A DNA stretch of 64,000 nt. Source: Streptomyces camponoticapitis (GTDB lineage: Bacteria; Actinomycetota; Actinomycetes; Streptomycetales; Streptomycetaceae). Below, piece by piece: positions 16,184-24,743 of this stretch. The stretch lies in contig NZ_BMMV01000007.1 in the NCBI RefSeq assembly GCF_014646115.1, positions 217,927 to 281,926 of the forward strand, given 5' to 3'. Positions within the stretch are counted from its first letter, which is position 1, and each line of letters begins with the position of its first letter. The translations under genes and the position numbers were made by a program. Under the pieces are notes generated by a model. That model saw only the letters and a program-made list of their open reading frames with translations. It did not search any database and was not told the DNA's origin.

Positions 16184-16843
16184 ATGCGAATTGTCATCGC
16201 CGGAGGACACGGTCAGATCGCGCTGCGGCTGGAGCGGCTGCTCGCCGCGCGCGAACACGAGGTCGCGGGCATCATCCGCAAACCCGAACAGGCGGAGGAC
16301 CTGCGGGAGGCGGGGGCCGAAGCCGTCGTGCTCGACCTGGAGTCGGCCTCGGTGGACGAGGCCGCCGCGGTCCTGGAGGGCGCGGACGCGGCGGTCTTCG
16401 CCGCCGGAGCCGGAGCGGGCAGCACCACGGAACGCAAGGACACCGTCGACCGGGGCGCCGCGGTCCTGTTCGCGGACGCGGCGGAACGGGCGGGCGTACG
16501 GCGCTACGTGATCGTCTCGTCCATGGGCGCCGACCCGGACCACCAGGGCGACGACGTCTTCGACCACTACCTGCGTGCCAAGGGCGCGGCGGACGCGTAC
16601 GTCCTGGCCAAGGAGGGGCTCGACACGACCGTCCTGCGCCCCGGAATGCTCACGAACGACGCGGGCACGGGCCTCGTGAACCTCGCGACGTCAACGGGCC
16701 GTGGCCCGGTGCCCCGGGACGATGTGGCCGCGACGCTGCTGGAGTTGGTGCAGTCGTCGGCGACGGCGGGCCTGACGCTGGAGCTGATCAGCGGGACGGT
16801 GCCGGTCGCGGAGGCGGTGAAGAACGCGGCGTCGTCCGCCTGA
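16184..16843 (+). CDS. NAD(P)-binding protein, atypical SDR (NAD(P)H-dependent epimerase/NmrA type)
   Basis: A 219-residue Rossmann protein with cofactor loop IAGGHGQIALRLERLL near the N-terminus and a conserved VIVSSMGADP strand. It then has the loose Tyr-x3-Lys pair YLRAKGAAD, followed by TVLRPGMLTND. This layout matches atypical SDRs related to YtfG/YwnB-like proteins. Substrate is unknown. ATG at 16184 is preferred over an in-frame GTG two codons upstream, giving the usual MRIVIAGG start; no strong Shine-Dalgarno is visible. It ends just before a bidirectional hairpin shared with the convergent tRNA-Tyr. Confidence 0.85.
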   Translation: MRIVIAGGHGQIALRLERLLAAREHEVAGIIRKPEQAEDLREAGAEAVVLDLESASVDEAAAVLEGADAAVFAAGAGAGSTTERKDTVDRGAAVLFADAAERAGVRRYVIVSSMGADPDHQGDDVFDHYLRAKGAADAYVLAKEGLDTTVLRPGMLTNDAGTGLVNLATSTGRGPVPRDDVAATLLELVQSSATAGLTLELISGTVPVAEAVKNAASSA

Positions 16844-16854
16844 CGGTGACGACG

Positions 16855-16892
16855 ATGGCCCCTGGTCCGCGTCTCCGCGGTCCAGGGGCCAT
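16855..16892. terminator. bidirectional terminator between 16184 gene and tRNA-Tyr
   Basis: A 17-position stem (16855-16871 with 16876-16892, one mismatch) and a TCTC loop, followed by CATTT on the plus strand. It lies 12 bases past the plus-strand stop and 11 bases past the tRNA-Tyr 3' end, so it can serve both. Confidence 0.85.
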
Positions 16893-16902
16893 CATTTCCG
16901 TG

Positions 16903-16984
16903 TGGCGGCGCCAGGATTCGAACCTGGGAAGGCTAAGCCGGCGGATTTACAGTCCGCTCCCATTGGCCACTCGGGCACACCGCC
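16903..16984 (-). tRNA. tRNA-Tyr (anticodon GTA)
   Basis: An 82-base class II tRNA with a long variable arm (CGGCTTAGCCT). Acceptor GGCGGTG pairs with CGCCGCC (one G-T), discriminator A. The anticodon loop CTGTAAA gives GTA, and the T-loop is TTCGAAT. Confidence 0.97.
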
Positions 16985-17210
16985 ATGGGATGTTGTCGCG
17001 GGATCGGCGCTGTGAGCGCTGCTCCGTGGCAACGACGTAAACGATACCCGATGCCCGGGGGTGCTCCGCCACCGGATTGATCAGGCGGGGAGCGGGCCGG
17101 GATGACTAGGCTTTGCCGGAGCGGGCCGGGGGCCCGGCCGTACTTTCGGCATCGGTCGCGGCATGGGTCGCGGCACTCTTTCCAGCACCCGATTCAAGGA
17201 GCCACAGGAC

Positions 17211-17699
17211 ATGGCCGACTCCAGTTTCGACATCGTCTCGAAGGTCGAGCGGCAGGAGGTCGACAACGCCCTCAACCAGACCGCGAAGGAGGTCTCCCAG
17301 CGGTACGACTTCAAGAACGTCGGAGCCTCGATCGCCTGGTCCGGCGAGAAGATCGTCATGCAGGCCAACAGCGAGGAGCGGGTCAACGCGATCCTCGACG
17401 TCTTCCAGTCCAAGCTGATCAAGCGGGGCATCTCGCTGAAGGCGCTGGACACGGGCGAGCCGCAGCAGTCCGGCAAGGACTACAAGATCTTCGCGTCGAT
17501 CGAGGAGGGCATCTCCCAGGAGAACGCGAAGAAGGTCGCCAAGATCATCCGCGATGAGGGCCCCAAGGGCGTCAAGGCGCTCGTGCAGGGCGACGAGCTG
17601 CGGGTCAGCTCGAAGAGCCGGGACGATCTTCAGGCCGTACAGGCGCTGTTGAAGGGGCAGGACTTCGACTTCGCGCTGCAGTACGTCAACTACCGCTGA
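17211..17699 (+). CDS. YajQ family nucleotide-binding protein (UPF0234)
   Basis: A cytosolic 162-residue protein of the YajQ family, with two ferredoxin-like halves; homologues bind nucleotides, including cyclic di-GMP in Xanthomonas. Characteristic segments are [20 protein letters not shown] at the start, [12 protein letters not shown], and the repeated second half [24 protein letters not shown] ending in [10 protein letters not shown]. The start at ATG 17211 (MADSSFDIV) follows AAGGAG and matches family length; upstream in-frame codons are not used. Biological role in this organism is unknown. Confidence 0.95.
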   Translation: MADSSFDIVSKVERQEVDNALNQTAKEVSQRYDFKNVGASIAWSGEKIVMQANSEERVNAILDVFQSKLIKRGISLKALDTGEPQQSGKDYKIFASIEEGISQENAKKVAKIIRDEGPKGVKALVQGDELRVSSKSRDDLQAVQALLKGQDFDFALQYVNYR

Positions 17700-17825
17700 G
17701 CGACGGGCCCGCCGGGCGCGCGGGTGTCGCCGGTTCGGCACAGGCACGGCACAACGAGGGCGGCCGGCCGGGGACTTTCCCGGCCGCGGCCCTCGTTGCG
17801 TTCTCCTCCAAAGGAGGCGGTTCGG

Positions 17826-18485
17826 ATGAGTGACGCGTTGTTTCCGCGGGAGCGGGCTGTTCTCGGGGAAGGGGCCGTGCATGTGCCCGGGTGGCTGGGC
17901 CGGGCGCGGCAGCGGGAGTTGGTGGAGGCGTGTCGGGAGTGGGCCCGGGGGCCCGTGCCCATGCGGCGCACCAGTCTGCCCAACGGGGGTGTGATGTCCG
18001 TGCGGACCGTCTGTCTGGGATGGCACTGGCAGCCGTACCGCTACACCCGTACCGCCGGGGACGTGAACGGCGCGCGGGTCGCCCCGTTTCCGGAGTGGCT
18101 CGGGGAGTTGGGGCGGGCGGCGGTCGATGAGGCGTACGGGGCGGGGGCCGGGGACGGGTACGCGCCCGACACCGCGCTGGTCAACTTCTACGAGGGCGAC
18201 GCCAGGATGGGCATGCACCAGGACAAGGACGAGAAGTCCCGCGCGCCCGTGGTGTCGCTGAGCATCGGTGACAGCTGTGTCTTCCGGTTCGGCAACACAC
18301 GGACGCGGACACGCCCTTATACGGACGTCGAGCTGGCGTCCGGCGATCTTTTCGTCTTCGGCGGGCCGTCCCGGCTCGCGTTCCACGGTGTGCCCAAGGT
18401 GTTTCCAGGAACCGCCGATCCGGCGAGCGGGATGCGCGCCGGGCGGCTGAACATCACGCTCCGCGAGACCGGGCTCGGCGGCTGA
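17826..18485 (+). CDS. AlkB-like 2-oxoglutarate/Fe(II)-dependent dioxygenase
   Basis: A 219-residue cupin-fold dioxygenase of the AlkB family, which oxidatively demethylates 1-methyladenine and 3-methylcytosine in DNA or RNA. The Fe(II) HxD motif is in MGMHQDKDE (about residues 120-130), with the distal His in LAFHGVPK. The 2-oxoglutarate-binding Arg pair is in RLNITLRET at the C-terminus. The substrate-lid segment PNGGVMSVRTVCLGWHW precedes them. The start ATG is preceded by AAAGGAGG. It is convergent with the short membrane protein gene at 18492, only 6 bases away. Confidence 0.93.
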   Translation: MSDALFPRERAVLGEGAVHVPGWLGRARQRELVEACREWARGPVPMRRTSLPNGGVMSVRTVCLGWHWQPYRYTRTAGDVNGARVAPFPEWLGELGRAAVDEAYGAGAGDGYAPDTALVNFYEGDARMGMHQDKDEKSRAPVVSLSIGDSCVFRFGNTRTRTRPYTDVELASGDLFVFGGPSRLAFHGVPKVFPGTADPASGMRAGRLNITLRETGLGG

Positions 18486-18491
18486 GGGGCC

Positions 18492-18761
18492 TCAGCGGGA
18501 GCGGGAGTGGCCGAAGAGAAGGCGGTAGATGATCAGCAGTACCAGTGAGCCGCCGATCGCCGCCGCCCAGGTGGCCCCGTCGTAGAAGTCGGTGTCGATC
18601 GGGCGGTCCAGCCAGCGGGACGATATCCAGCCACCGATGAAGGCGCCGACGATACCGATGAGGGTGGTGCCGATCAGGCCGCCCGGGTCCCGGCCGGGCA
18701 GCAGGATCTTGGCGACGGCTCCGGCGAGGAGTCCGAGGACGAGCCAGCCGATGATGGTCAT
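18492..18761 (-). CDS. GlsB/YeaQ/YmgE family small membrane protein
   Basis: An 89-residue membrane protein of the transglycosylase-associated/GlsB family, linked to general stress response in several bacteria but biochemically undefined. Three hydrophobic segments are visible: WLVLGLLAGAVAKILL, LIGTTLIGIVGAFIGGWI, and WAAAIGGSLVLLIIYRLLFG. The Gly-rich second segment and the PGRDPGG turn are typical. An insert (about residues 50-62) is polar. It is divergent from the APC permease at 18848, sharing an 86-base promoter region. Confidence 0.92.
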   Translation of the reverse strand: MTIIGWLVLGLLAGAVAKILLPGRDPGGLIGTTLIGIVGAFIGGWISSRWLDRPIDTDFYDGATWAAAIGGSLVLLIIYRLLFGHSRSR

Positions 18762-18847
18762 GCCGTGAACCTGCCTTTCGTGCTGTGTTCTGCGGAAAGA
18801 CGCCCGGAGGGCGGGCCGCGGTTGCGGACGTCGATAGCGTGCGGCGT

Positions 18848-20107
18848 ATGACACAGCAACTGCGTCGCACGCTGGGAGTCTTCGACGCCGTGGTCGTGGG
18901 GCTGGGGGCGATGCTCGGGGCGGGCGTGTTCGTCGCGCTCGGGCCCGCCGCCGGGGCGGCCGGAACCGGCCTGCTGTGGGGGCTGGCGGTGGCCGCCCTG
19001 GTGGCGTACTGCAACGCGATGTCGTCGGCCCGGCTCGCGGTCGACTACCCCGCTTCGGGTGGCACATACGTGTACGGCCGTGAGCGGCTGGGCGCGTTCT
19101 GGGGGTGGCTGGCGGGCTGGGCGTTCGTGGTGGGCAAGACCGCCTCGTGCGCGGCGATGGCACTGACGGTCGGGGCGTACGTGTGGCCGGGGCAGGCGCA
19201 CGCGGTGGCGGTCGCGGCGGTGGTGGTCCTGACCGCGGTGAACTACGGCGGTGTGCGGAAGTCGGCGACGCTGACGCGGGTGATCGTGGCGGTGGTGCTG
19301 GCGGTCCTCGCGGCCGTCGTGGTCGTCTCCCTCGGATCGGACGCGGCGGACGCGGGACGGCTGGGGCTCGGCCTCGGTACGGAGGCCGACACGGAAGCAG
19401 GGTCGGGGGCAGGGTCGGTCTCGGCGCACGGGGTGCTGGGGGCGGCCGGGCTGCTCTTCTTCGCCTTCGCCGGATACGCCCGCATCACCACGCTCGGCGA
19501 GGAGGTGCGCGACCCCGCCCGTACGATCCCGCGCGCCGTCCCGCTGGCTCTCGGCCTGGTGCTGGCCGTCTACGCGTGCGTGGCGGTCGCGGCCCTGTCG
19601 GTCCTCGGCGCGGACGGGTTGGGGCGATCCGCGGCCCCTCTGGCCGATACCGTACGGGCCGCCGGGGCGTCCTGGCTGGTGCCCGTGGTGCGCGTCGGGG
19701 CCGCCGTGGGGGCCCTCGGGGCGCTGCTGGCCCTGATCCTCGGGATCTCCCGTACGACGCTGGCGATGGCGCGGGACGGGCATCTGCCGCGCGCACTGGC
19801 AGCCGTGCATCCCCGGTTCCAGGTGCCGCACCGGGCCGAGCTGGCGGTGGGCGGGGTGGTGGCCGTGCTGGCGGCGACGGTGGACGTGCGCGGGGCGATC
19901 GGCTTCTCGTCCTTCGGGGTGCTGGCGTACTACGCGATCGCCAACGCGTCGGCGTGGACGCTCGGTTCGCGGCTGGTGCGGATACGGGCAGCGGTCGGAC
20001 TCATGGGCTGTGTCGTGCTGGCCTTCGCGCTGCCCGGCCCGTCGGTCGTGTCAGGGGCCGCGGTGCTGCTGCTGGGTGCGGCCTGGTACGGCGTCCGGCG
20101 CCGCTGA
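18848..20107 (+). CDS. APC superfamily amino acid permease
   Basis: A 419-residue secondary transporter in the cytoplasmic membrane with about 12 hydrophobic segments. The first helix has the family signature GLGAMLGAGVFVALGPAAG (unwound Gly-rich substrate site). TM3 carries YPASGGTYVYGRERLG, and TM8 has LGISRTTLAMARDGHLPR, typical of the APC family. The APC-type substrate is probably an amino acid or amine, not predictable further. The start ATG was chosen because it begins the usual short cytoplasmic stretch MTQQLRRTLG. It is convergent with yccF, with only 2 bases between stops. Confidence 0.9.
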   Translation: MTQQLRRTLGVFDAVVVGLGAMLGAGVFVALGPAAGAAGTGLLWGLAVAALVAYCNAMSSARLAVDYPASGGTYVYGRERLGAFWGWLAGWAFVVGKTASCAAMALTVGAYVWPGQAHAVAVAAVVVLTAVNYGGVRKSATLTRVIVAVVLAVLAAVVVVSLGSDAADAGRLGLGLGTEADTEAGSGAGSVSAHGVLGAAGLLFFAFAGYARITTLGEEVRDPARTIPRAVPLALGLVLAVYACVAVAALSVLGADGLGRSAAPLADTVRAAGASWLVPVVRVGAAVGALGALLALILGISRTTLAMARDGHLPRALAAVHPRFQVPHRAELAVGGVVAVLAATVDVRGAIGFSSFGVLAYYAIANASAWTLGSRLVRIRAAVGLMGCVVLAFALPGPSVVSGAAVLLLGAAWYGVRRR

Positions 20108-20109
20108 GG

Positions 20110-20502
20110 TCACCAGCCAGCGAACGCCTCGTCCGTACGGACGATGTCGCGGCCGAAGGGCAGCAGCGAGACGGGGATCAGCTTGAAGTTGGCGATGCCC
20201 AGCGGGATGCCGATGATCGTCACGCAGAGGGCGAGCCCGGTGAAGATATGGCCGAGGGCGAGCCACCAGCCGGCCAGGATCACCCACAGCACGTTGGCGA
20301 CGAACGACGGGGATCCGGCGTCGCGGCGCTCCACCGTCGTGTAGCCGAACGGCCACAGCGCGTATCGGGCGATACGGAACGCGGCCACCCCGAAGGGGAT
20401 GCCGATGATCGTGACGCACAGAAGCAGCCCCGCGAGGATGTAACCGAGGAACAGCCAGAAACCGCTCAGAACGAGCCAGATGATGTTGAGGATTGTCTTC
20501 AT
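20110..20502 (-). CDS. YccF family membrane protein with duplicated domain
   Basis: A 130-residue inner membrane protein of the YccF/DUF307 family, function unknown. It contains two copies of the same unit, each an aromatic helix followed by a Gly-rich turn: [20 protein letters not shown] then [20 protein letters not shown], and [20 protein letters not shown] then [11 protein letters not shown] with PFG. The ATG overlaps the stop of htpX by 4 bases, so the two are translated as a coupled pair. Confidence 0.93.
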   Translation of the reverse strand: MKTILNIIWLVLSGFWLFLGYILAGLLLCVTIIGIPFGVAAFRIARYALWPFGYTTVERRDAGSPSFVANVLWVILAGWWLALGHIFTGLALCVTIIGIPLGIANFKLIPVSLLPFGRDIVRTDEAFAGW

Positions 20503-21362
20503 GGACGGCCACCTGCCATCTGCTCTAGTCGGGCGATGCGCTCCGCCATCGGCGGATGCGTGGAGAACATTCTCGAGACACCCTGCCCAGGGCGGAACGG
20601 GTTGGCGATCATCAGGTGGCTCGCCGTCTCGATCCGCGGCTCGGGCGGCAGCGGCAGCTGCTTCGTACCGGCTTCGAGCTTGCGCAGGGCGCTCGCGAGG
20701 GCCAGCGGATCGCCGGTGAGCTGCGCGCCGGACGCGTCCGCCTCGTACTCCCGGGAACGGCTCACGGCCAGCTGGATCACCGAGGCGGCCAGCGGGCCGA
20801 GGAGCATCACCAGGAGCAGGCCGACGATGCCGGGGCCCTCGTCGTCGTCGGAGCGGCCGATGGGGATGAGCCAGGCGAAGTTCACCAGGAACATGACGAC
20901 CGAGGCGAGGGCGCCGGCGACGGACGAGATGAGGATGTCGCGGTTGTAGACATGGCTCAGCTCATGGCCGAGCACTCCGCGCAACTCCTGCTCGTTCAGG
21001 ATCTGGAGGATCCCGTCCGTACAACAGACGGCGGCGTTACGGGGATTGCGGCCGGTGGCGAACGCGTTGGGCGCCTGGGTCGGCGAGATGTAGAGCCGTG
21101 GCATCGGCTGCCGCGCGGCCGTGGAGAGCTCGCGGACGATGCGGTAGAGCTCCGGCGCCTCGAACTCGCTCACCGGTCGTGCGCGCATGGCGCGCAGGGC
21201 GAGCTTGTCGCTGTTCCAGTAGGCGTACGCGTTCGTCCCGAGCGCGATCACGACCGCGATGATCAGCCCCATCCTGCCGAAAACGCTGCCGATGACGATG
21301 ATGAGTGCGGACAGTCCCCCGAGGAGTGCGGCGGTCCTCAACCCGTTGTGCCGGCGGTGCAC
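20499..21362 (-). CDS. htpX: membrane zinc metalloprotease HtpX
   Basis: HtpX (287 aa) is an M48B peptidase that degrades misfolded membrane proteins, with its active site on the cytoplasmic face. The zinc site HELSH is in [14 protein letters not shown] (about 130-143), and the third ligand Glu is in [17 protein letters not shown]. Two hydrophobic segments lie near the N-terminus and two between the motifs. GTG 21362 ([12 protein letters not shown]) is preferred to GTG 21416 because GGAGGG stands 6 bases upstream and it gives the common 287-residue length. Coupled to yccF by a 4-base overlap. Confidence 0.94.
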   Translation of the reverse strand: MHRRHNGLRTAALLGGLSALIIVIGSVFGRMGLIIAVVIALGTNAYAYWNSDKLALRAMRARPVSEFEAPELYRIVRELSTAARQPMPRLYISPTQAPNAFATGRNPRNAAVCCTDGILQILNEQELRGVLGHELSHVYNRDILISSVAGALASVVMFLVNFAWLIPIGRSDDDEGPGIVGLLLVMLLGPLAASVIQLAVSRSREYEADASGAQLTGDPLALASALRKLEAGTKQLPLPPEPRIETASHLMIANPFRPGQGVSRMFSTHPPMAERIARLEQMAGGRP

Positions 21363-21549
21363 GGAGCGCCCTCCAAATCGTGCGGCAGGGGAACCCTTTA
21401 CCTGATGCTGCTCCACTCTCCAGTGGACCCTTCCTTACTGGTCAACGCCAGGCGAGGGTCACGGGTTCCCTGGCGCATCCGCGCGGGGGTGTACGCCGTA
21501 CGGGTGGCGGAGGGTGCGGGTGGGGCGGGTTCCAGGGCCGGAGAGCGCC

Positions 21550-23148
21550 TCAGAAGAGGCTTTCGGCGGCGAAGCGGAGGACCAGCTGGGGCGCTCCCGA
21601 CAGGGCGACGCCGGCGGCGGCGGTCAGGCCGATCGCGGCGAGCACGGGGGCCGGGGCGCGCAGGGCGACGAGGGTGCCGGCGGGCTGGAGGACGGGGGCC
21701 GGCGCCGCCGTCTCCGGGCGGCCGTCCTCGGCCGTCTCGGGGGCGCGGAAGATGACCGCCGTCCACTGGAGGTAGTAGAAAAGCGCGATGACGACGTTGA
21801 CGGCCATCACGACGGCCAGCCAGCCGAGGCCCGCGTCGACGGCCGAGGAGAAGACCGTGACCTTCGCGAAGAGGCCGACGATGCCGGGCGGCAGTCCGGC
21901 GAGGCAGAGCAGGAAGAAGCCCATGGCCAGCGCGACGAGCGGGCGCTCGGAGGCGAGGCCGCGGTAGTCCGCGAGCCGGTTCAGGGGGTTCGTACGGGCG
22001 ACCAGGGCGGCGACGGCGAAGGCACCGAGGTTCACGACGGCGTACATCAGGGCGTACGCGACGGTGGAGCCGATCTGGTCCGTGCCGGCGTACGCCGCCG
22101 CCGCGACCGGCACCAGCAGATAGCCGGCCTGGGCGACGGACGACCACGCGAGGAGGCGTACCGCGCTCCACGCGCGCGTGGGCGCCTGGCGCAGCGCGGC
22201 GACGTTGCCGACGGTCATGGTGAGCGCGGCGAGCACGGCGACGGCGGGGCCCCAGACGTCGGAGTGGCTCGGGAAGGCGATGACCGTCACCAGGATCAGG
22301 CCGGAGAAGCCGACGGCCTTGCTGACGACGGAGAGGTACGCGGCGATGGGCAGGGGCGCGCCGACGTAGGTGTCGGGGACCCAGAAGTGGAAGGGCGCGG
22401 CGGCGGCCTTGAAGGCGAAGCCGACGAGGGTCAGGGCGACGCCCGCCGAGGCGAGGGTTTCGAGCTTTCCGGGGACGTCGTCGAGCCCGGCGGCGATCTC
22501 GGTCAGATGCAGGGAGCCGGTGGCCGCGTACACGAAGCTCACGCCCAGCAGCATGACGGCGGTGGCCGTCACGGAGGACAGGAAGAACTTCAGCGCCGCC
22601 TCGGACGAGAGGCGGTCGCCGCGCTTGAGGCCGACCAGCGCGAAGGCGGGGAGGGTGGCGACTTCGAGGGCGACGACGAGGGTCGCGAGGTCGCGGGCGG
22701 CGGGCAGCAGAGCCGCGCCGGAGGCAGAGGAGAGCAGCAGGAACCAGAATTCGCCCGCCGGGAGCTTGTGGCCGGTGCCGGCGGCCTTGCCTCCGTCGAG
22801 TTCGGTGACGGAGAGCAGCGCGGTGAGCAGCGCGCCGCCGAGCACCAGGAGCTGGATGACGAGCGTGAAGTGGTCGGCCGTGTAGCTGCACACCTCGGGC
22901 TCCGCCGTCAGGCAGAAGGTGGACCGGTCGCCGGAGCGGAGCGGGACGAGCAGGAGGAGCGCGGCGGCGAGGCCGGCGACGGAGAGGGCGCCGAGGAGCG
23001 GTTTCCGGCGTTCGGGGACGAACAGGTCGGCGATCAGGACGGTCAGGGCGACAGCGGCGGTGAGGGCCGGGGGCGCGATGGCGAGCCAGTCGACGGACTG
23101 GACGAGGTTCGCGGCGCTGTCGGCGCCCTGGGCAGCGGCCACGGTCAC
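21550..23148 (-). CDS. nuoN2: complex I-like antiporter subunit NuoN2
   Basis: A 532-residue NuoN-type proton-pumping subunit with about 14 helices. The conserved TM5 Glu lies in LEVATLPAFALVGLKR. The TM7 Lys is in GFAFKAAAAPFHFWVPDTYVG, and further pump residues are in APTRAWSAVRLLAWSSVAQAG. GTG 23148 overlaps the nuoM2 stop by 4 bases (GTGA) and is preceded by AGGAGG. It is the last gene of the ten-gene cluster. The charged channel residues are intact, so a pumping role is likely. Sequence clearly differs from the other NuoN at 51180. Confidence 0.93.
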   Translation of the reverse strand: MTVAAAQGADSAANLVQSVDWLAIAPPALTAAVALTVLIADLFVPERRKPLLGALSVAGLAAALLLLVPLRSGDRSTFCLTAEPEVCSYTADHFTLVIQLLVLGGALLTALLSVTELDGGKAAGTGHKLPAGEFWFLLLSSASGAALLPAARDLATLVVALEVATLPAFALVGLKRGDRLSSEAALKFFLSSVTATAVMLLGVSFVYAATGSLHLTEIAAGLDDVPGKLETLASAGVALTLVGFAFKAAAAPFHFWVPDTYVGAPLPIAAYLSVVSKAVGFSGLILVTVIAFPSHSDVWGPAVAVLAALTMTVGNVAALRQAPTRAWSAVRLLAWSSVAQAGYLLVPVAAAAYAGTDQIGSTVAYALMYAVVNLGAFAVAALVARTNPLNRLADYRGLASERPLVALAMGFFLLCLAGLPPGIVGLFAKVTVFSSAVDAGLGWLAVVMAVNVVIALFYYLQWTAVIFRAPETAEDGRPETAAPAPVLQPAGTLVALRAPAPVLAAIGLTAAAGVALSGAPQLVLRFAAESLF

Positions 23149-24740
23149 GACTTGCCTCCTGCGAGGAGCTTCTGCACGGCCGGGTCGGTGAGGCCGAGGA
23201 GGACGGCGGGCCAGAGTCCGGCGAGGACGGTGAGGGCGACGAGCGGGGTCCACGCGGCGAGTTCGTAGCCGTGGACGTCGGCGAGTTCGGGCGTCGGGCC
23301 GGACTCTTCCGCCCCGGCCTGCTGGACGACGCCCATGCAGACGCGGCGGACCACGATCAGCAGGTACGCGGCGGTGAGGAGCGTGCCGAAGCAGGCGATC
23401 GCCGTGAAGGTGACGAAGGCGGGGCGGCTGAGCCCGTCCGCGGGGTCGAAGGCGCCGAACATGGCGAGCATCTCGCCCCAGAATCCGGCGAGACCGGGCA
23501 GTCCGAGCGAGGCGACGGCGGCGAAGGCGAGCAGACCGCCGAGGCGTGGTGCCCGGCCGTACAGCGCCGCGCCGGTGGCGCCGGCGAGGGTGTCGAGGTC
23601 GGCGGTGCCGTAGCGGTCCTTGAGCGCTCCGACCAGGAAGAAGAGCAGGCCCGTGATGAGGCCGTGGGCGACGTTGGCGAAGAGCGCGCCGTTGACACCG
23701 GTGGGGGTCATGGACGCGATGCCGAGGAGCACGAAGCCCATGTGACCGACGGAGGAGTACGCGATCAGGCGCTTGAGGTCGCCGCCCGCGCCCTGCCGGG
23801 CGAGGGCGAGGCAGGCCAGGGAGCCGTAGATGATGCCGGCGACGGCGAAGGCGGCGAGGTACGGCGCGAAGGTCCGCATGCCGTCGGGTGCGATCGGCAG
23901 GATGATGCGGACGAATCCGTACGTACCCATCTTGAGCATGACCCCGGCGAGAAGGACGGATCCGACGGTCGGGGCGGCGGTGTGGGCGTCCGGGAGCCAG
24001 CTGTGCAGCGGCCACATCGGGGTCTTGACCGCGAGCCCGATCCCGATCGCCAGAACGGCCGTGATCTGCACGGATGTACTCAGCCCACGGCCGTTGTCAG
24101 TGGCGAGTGCCACCATGTCGAATGTGCCCGCGTGCAGCCCGACGAGCAGCAGGCCGAGCAGCATGACCACGGATCCGAGCAGCGTGTAGAGGATGAACTT
24201 CCAGGCGGCGGCCTGCCGTTCCTCACCGCCCCAGCGGGCGATGAGGAAGTACATCGGGATGAGCACCATCTCGAAGGCGAGGAAGAAGAGCAGCAGGTCG
24301 AGGACGGCGAAGGTCGCGAGGGTGCCGGATTCGAGGACGAGCAGCAGGGCGACGAATGCCTTCGGGGAGGGGCCGGCCGGGAGCTTGAAGTAGCTGTAGA
24401 GCGCGCAGAGGAAGGTCAGCAGTGCGGTCAGGACCAGAAGGGGGAGAGAGATGCCGTCGACACCGAGGTGGATCCGCACGTCGAGTGCGGCGATCCAGCT
24501 GATGTCCGTCGTGGCCTGCATCCTCGACGGCTGGTCGTGGTCGAAGCCGAGCGCGAGGACGATCGCGGCGATGAGGATCGCGCCGGTCACGGTCACGCCG
24601 TGGCGCAGGACGGCCTGGTCGGGGCTCTTGCCCCGGAGTCCGGGCGGGGCGGGCAGCAGCGCGGCCGCCGCGCCCAGGAGGGGGGCGGCGACGATGAACG
24701 CGAGAAGGAACTGCATCACGGACGTGCTGATATCGATCAT
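23145..24740 (-). CDS. nuoM2: complex I-like antiporter subunit NuoM2
   Basis: A 531-residue NuoM-type antiporter-like subunit. Key residues are visible: the TM5 Glu in LAFEMVLIPMYFLIARWGG (about 145-163), the TM7 Lys in GLAVKTPMWPLHSWLPDAH, and the discontinuous-helix segment APTVGSVLLAGVMLKMGTYG. A further Lys region is in GGDLKRLIAYSSVGHMGFV. It overlaps nuoN2 by 4 bases and begins 3 bases after the nuoL2 stop. Full length with no lesion, so functional translocation is expected. Confidence 0.94.
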   Translation of the reverse strand: MIDISTSVMQFLLAFIVAAPLLGAAAALLPAPPGLRGKSPDQAVLRHGVTVTGAILIAAIVLALGFDHDQPSRMQATTDISWIAALDVRIHLGVDGISLPLLVLTALLTFLCALYSYFKLPAGPSPKAFVALLLVLESGTLATFAVLDLLLFFLAFEMVLIPMYFLIARWGGEERQAAAWKFILYTLLGSVVMLLGLLLVGLHAGTFDMVALATDNGRGLSTSVQITAVLAIGIGLAVKTPMWPLHSWLPDAHTAAPTVGSVLLAGVMLKMGTYGFVRIILPIAPDGMRTFAPYLAAFAVAGIIYGSLACLALARQGAGGDLKRLIAYSSVGHMGFVLLGIASMTPTGVNGALFANVAHGLITGLLFFLVGALKDRYGTADLDTLAGATGAALYGRAPRLGGLLAFAAVASLGLPGLAGFWGEMLAMFGAFDPADGLSRPAFVTFTAIACFGTLLTAAYLLIVVRRVCMGVVQQAGAEESGPTPELADVHGYELAAWTPLVALTVLAGLWPAVLLGLTDPAVQKLLAGGKS

Positions 24741-24743
24741 GGC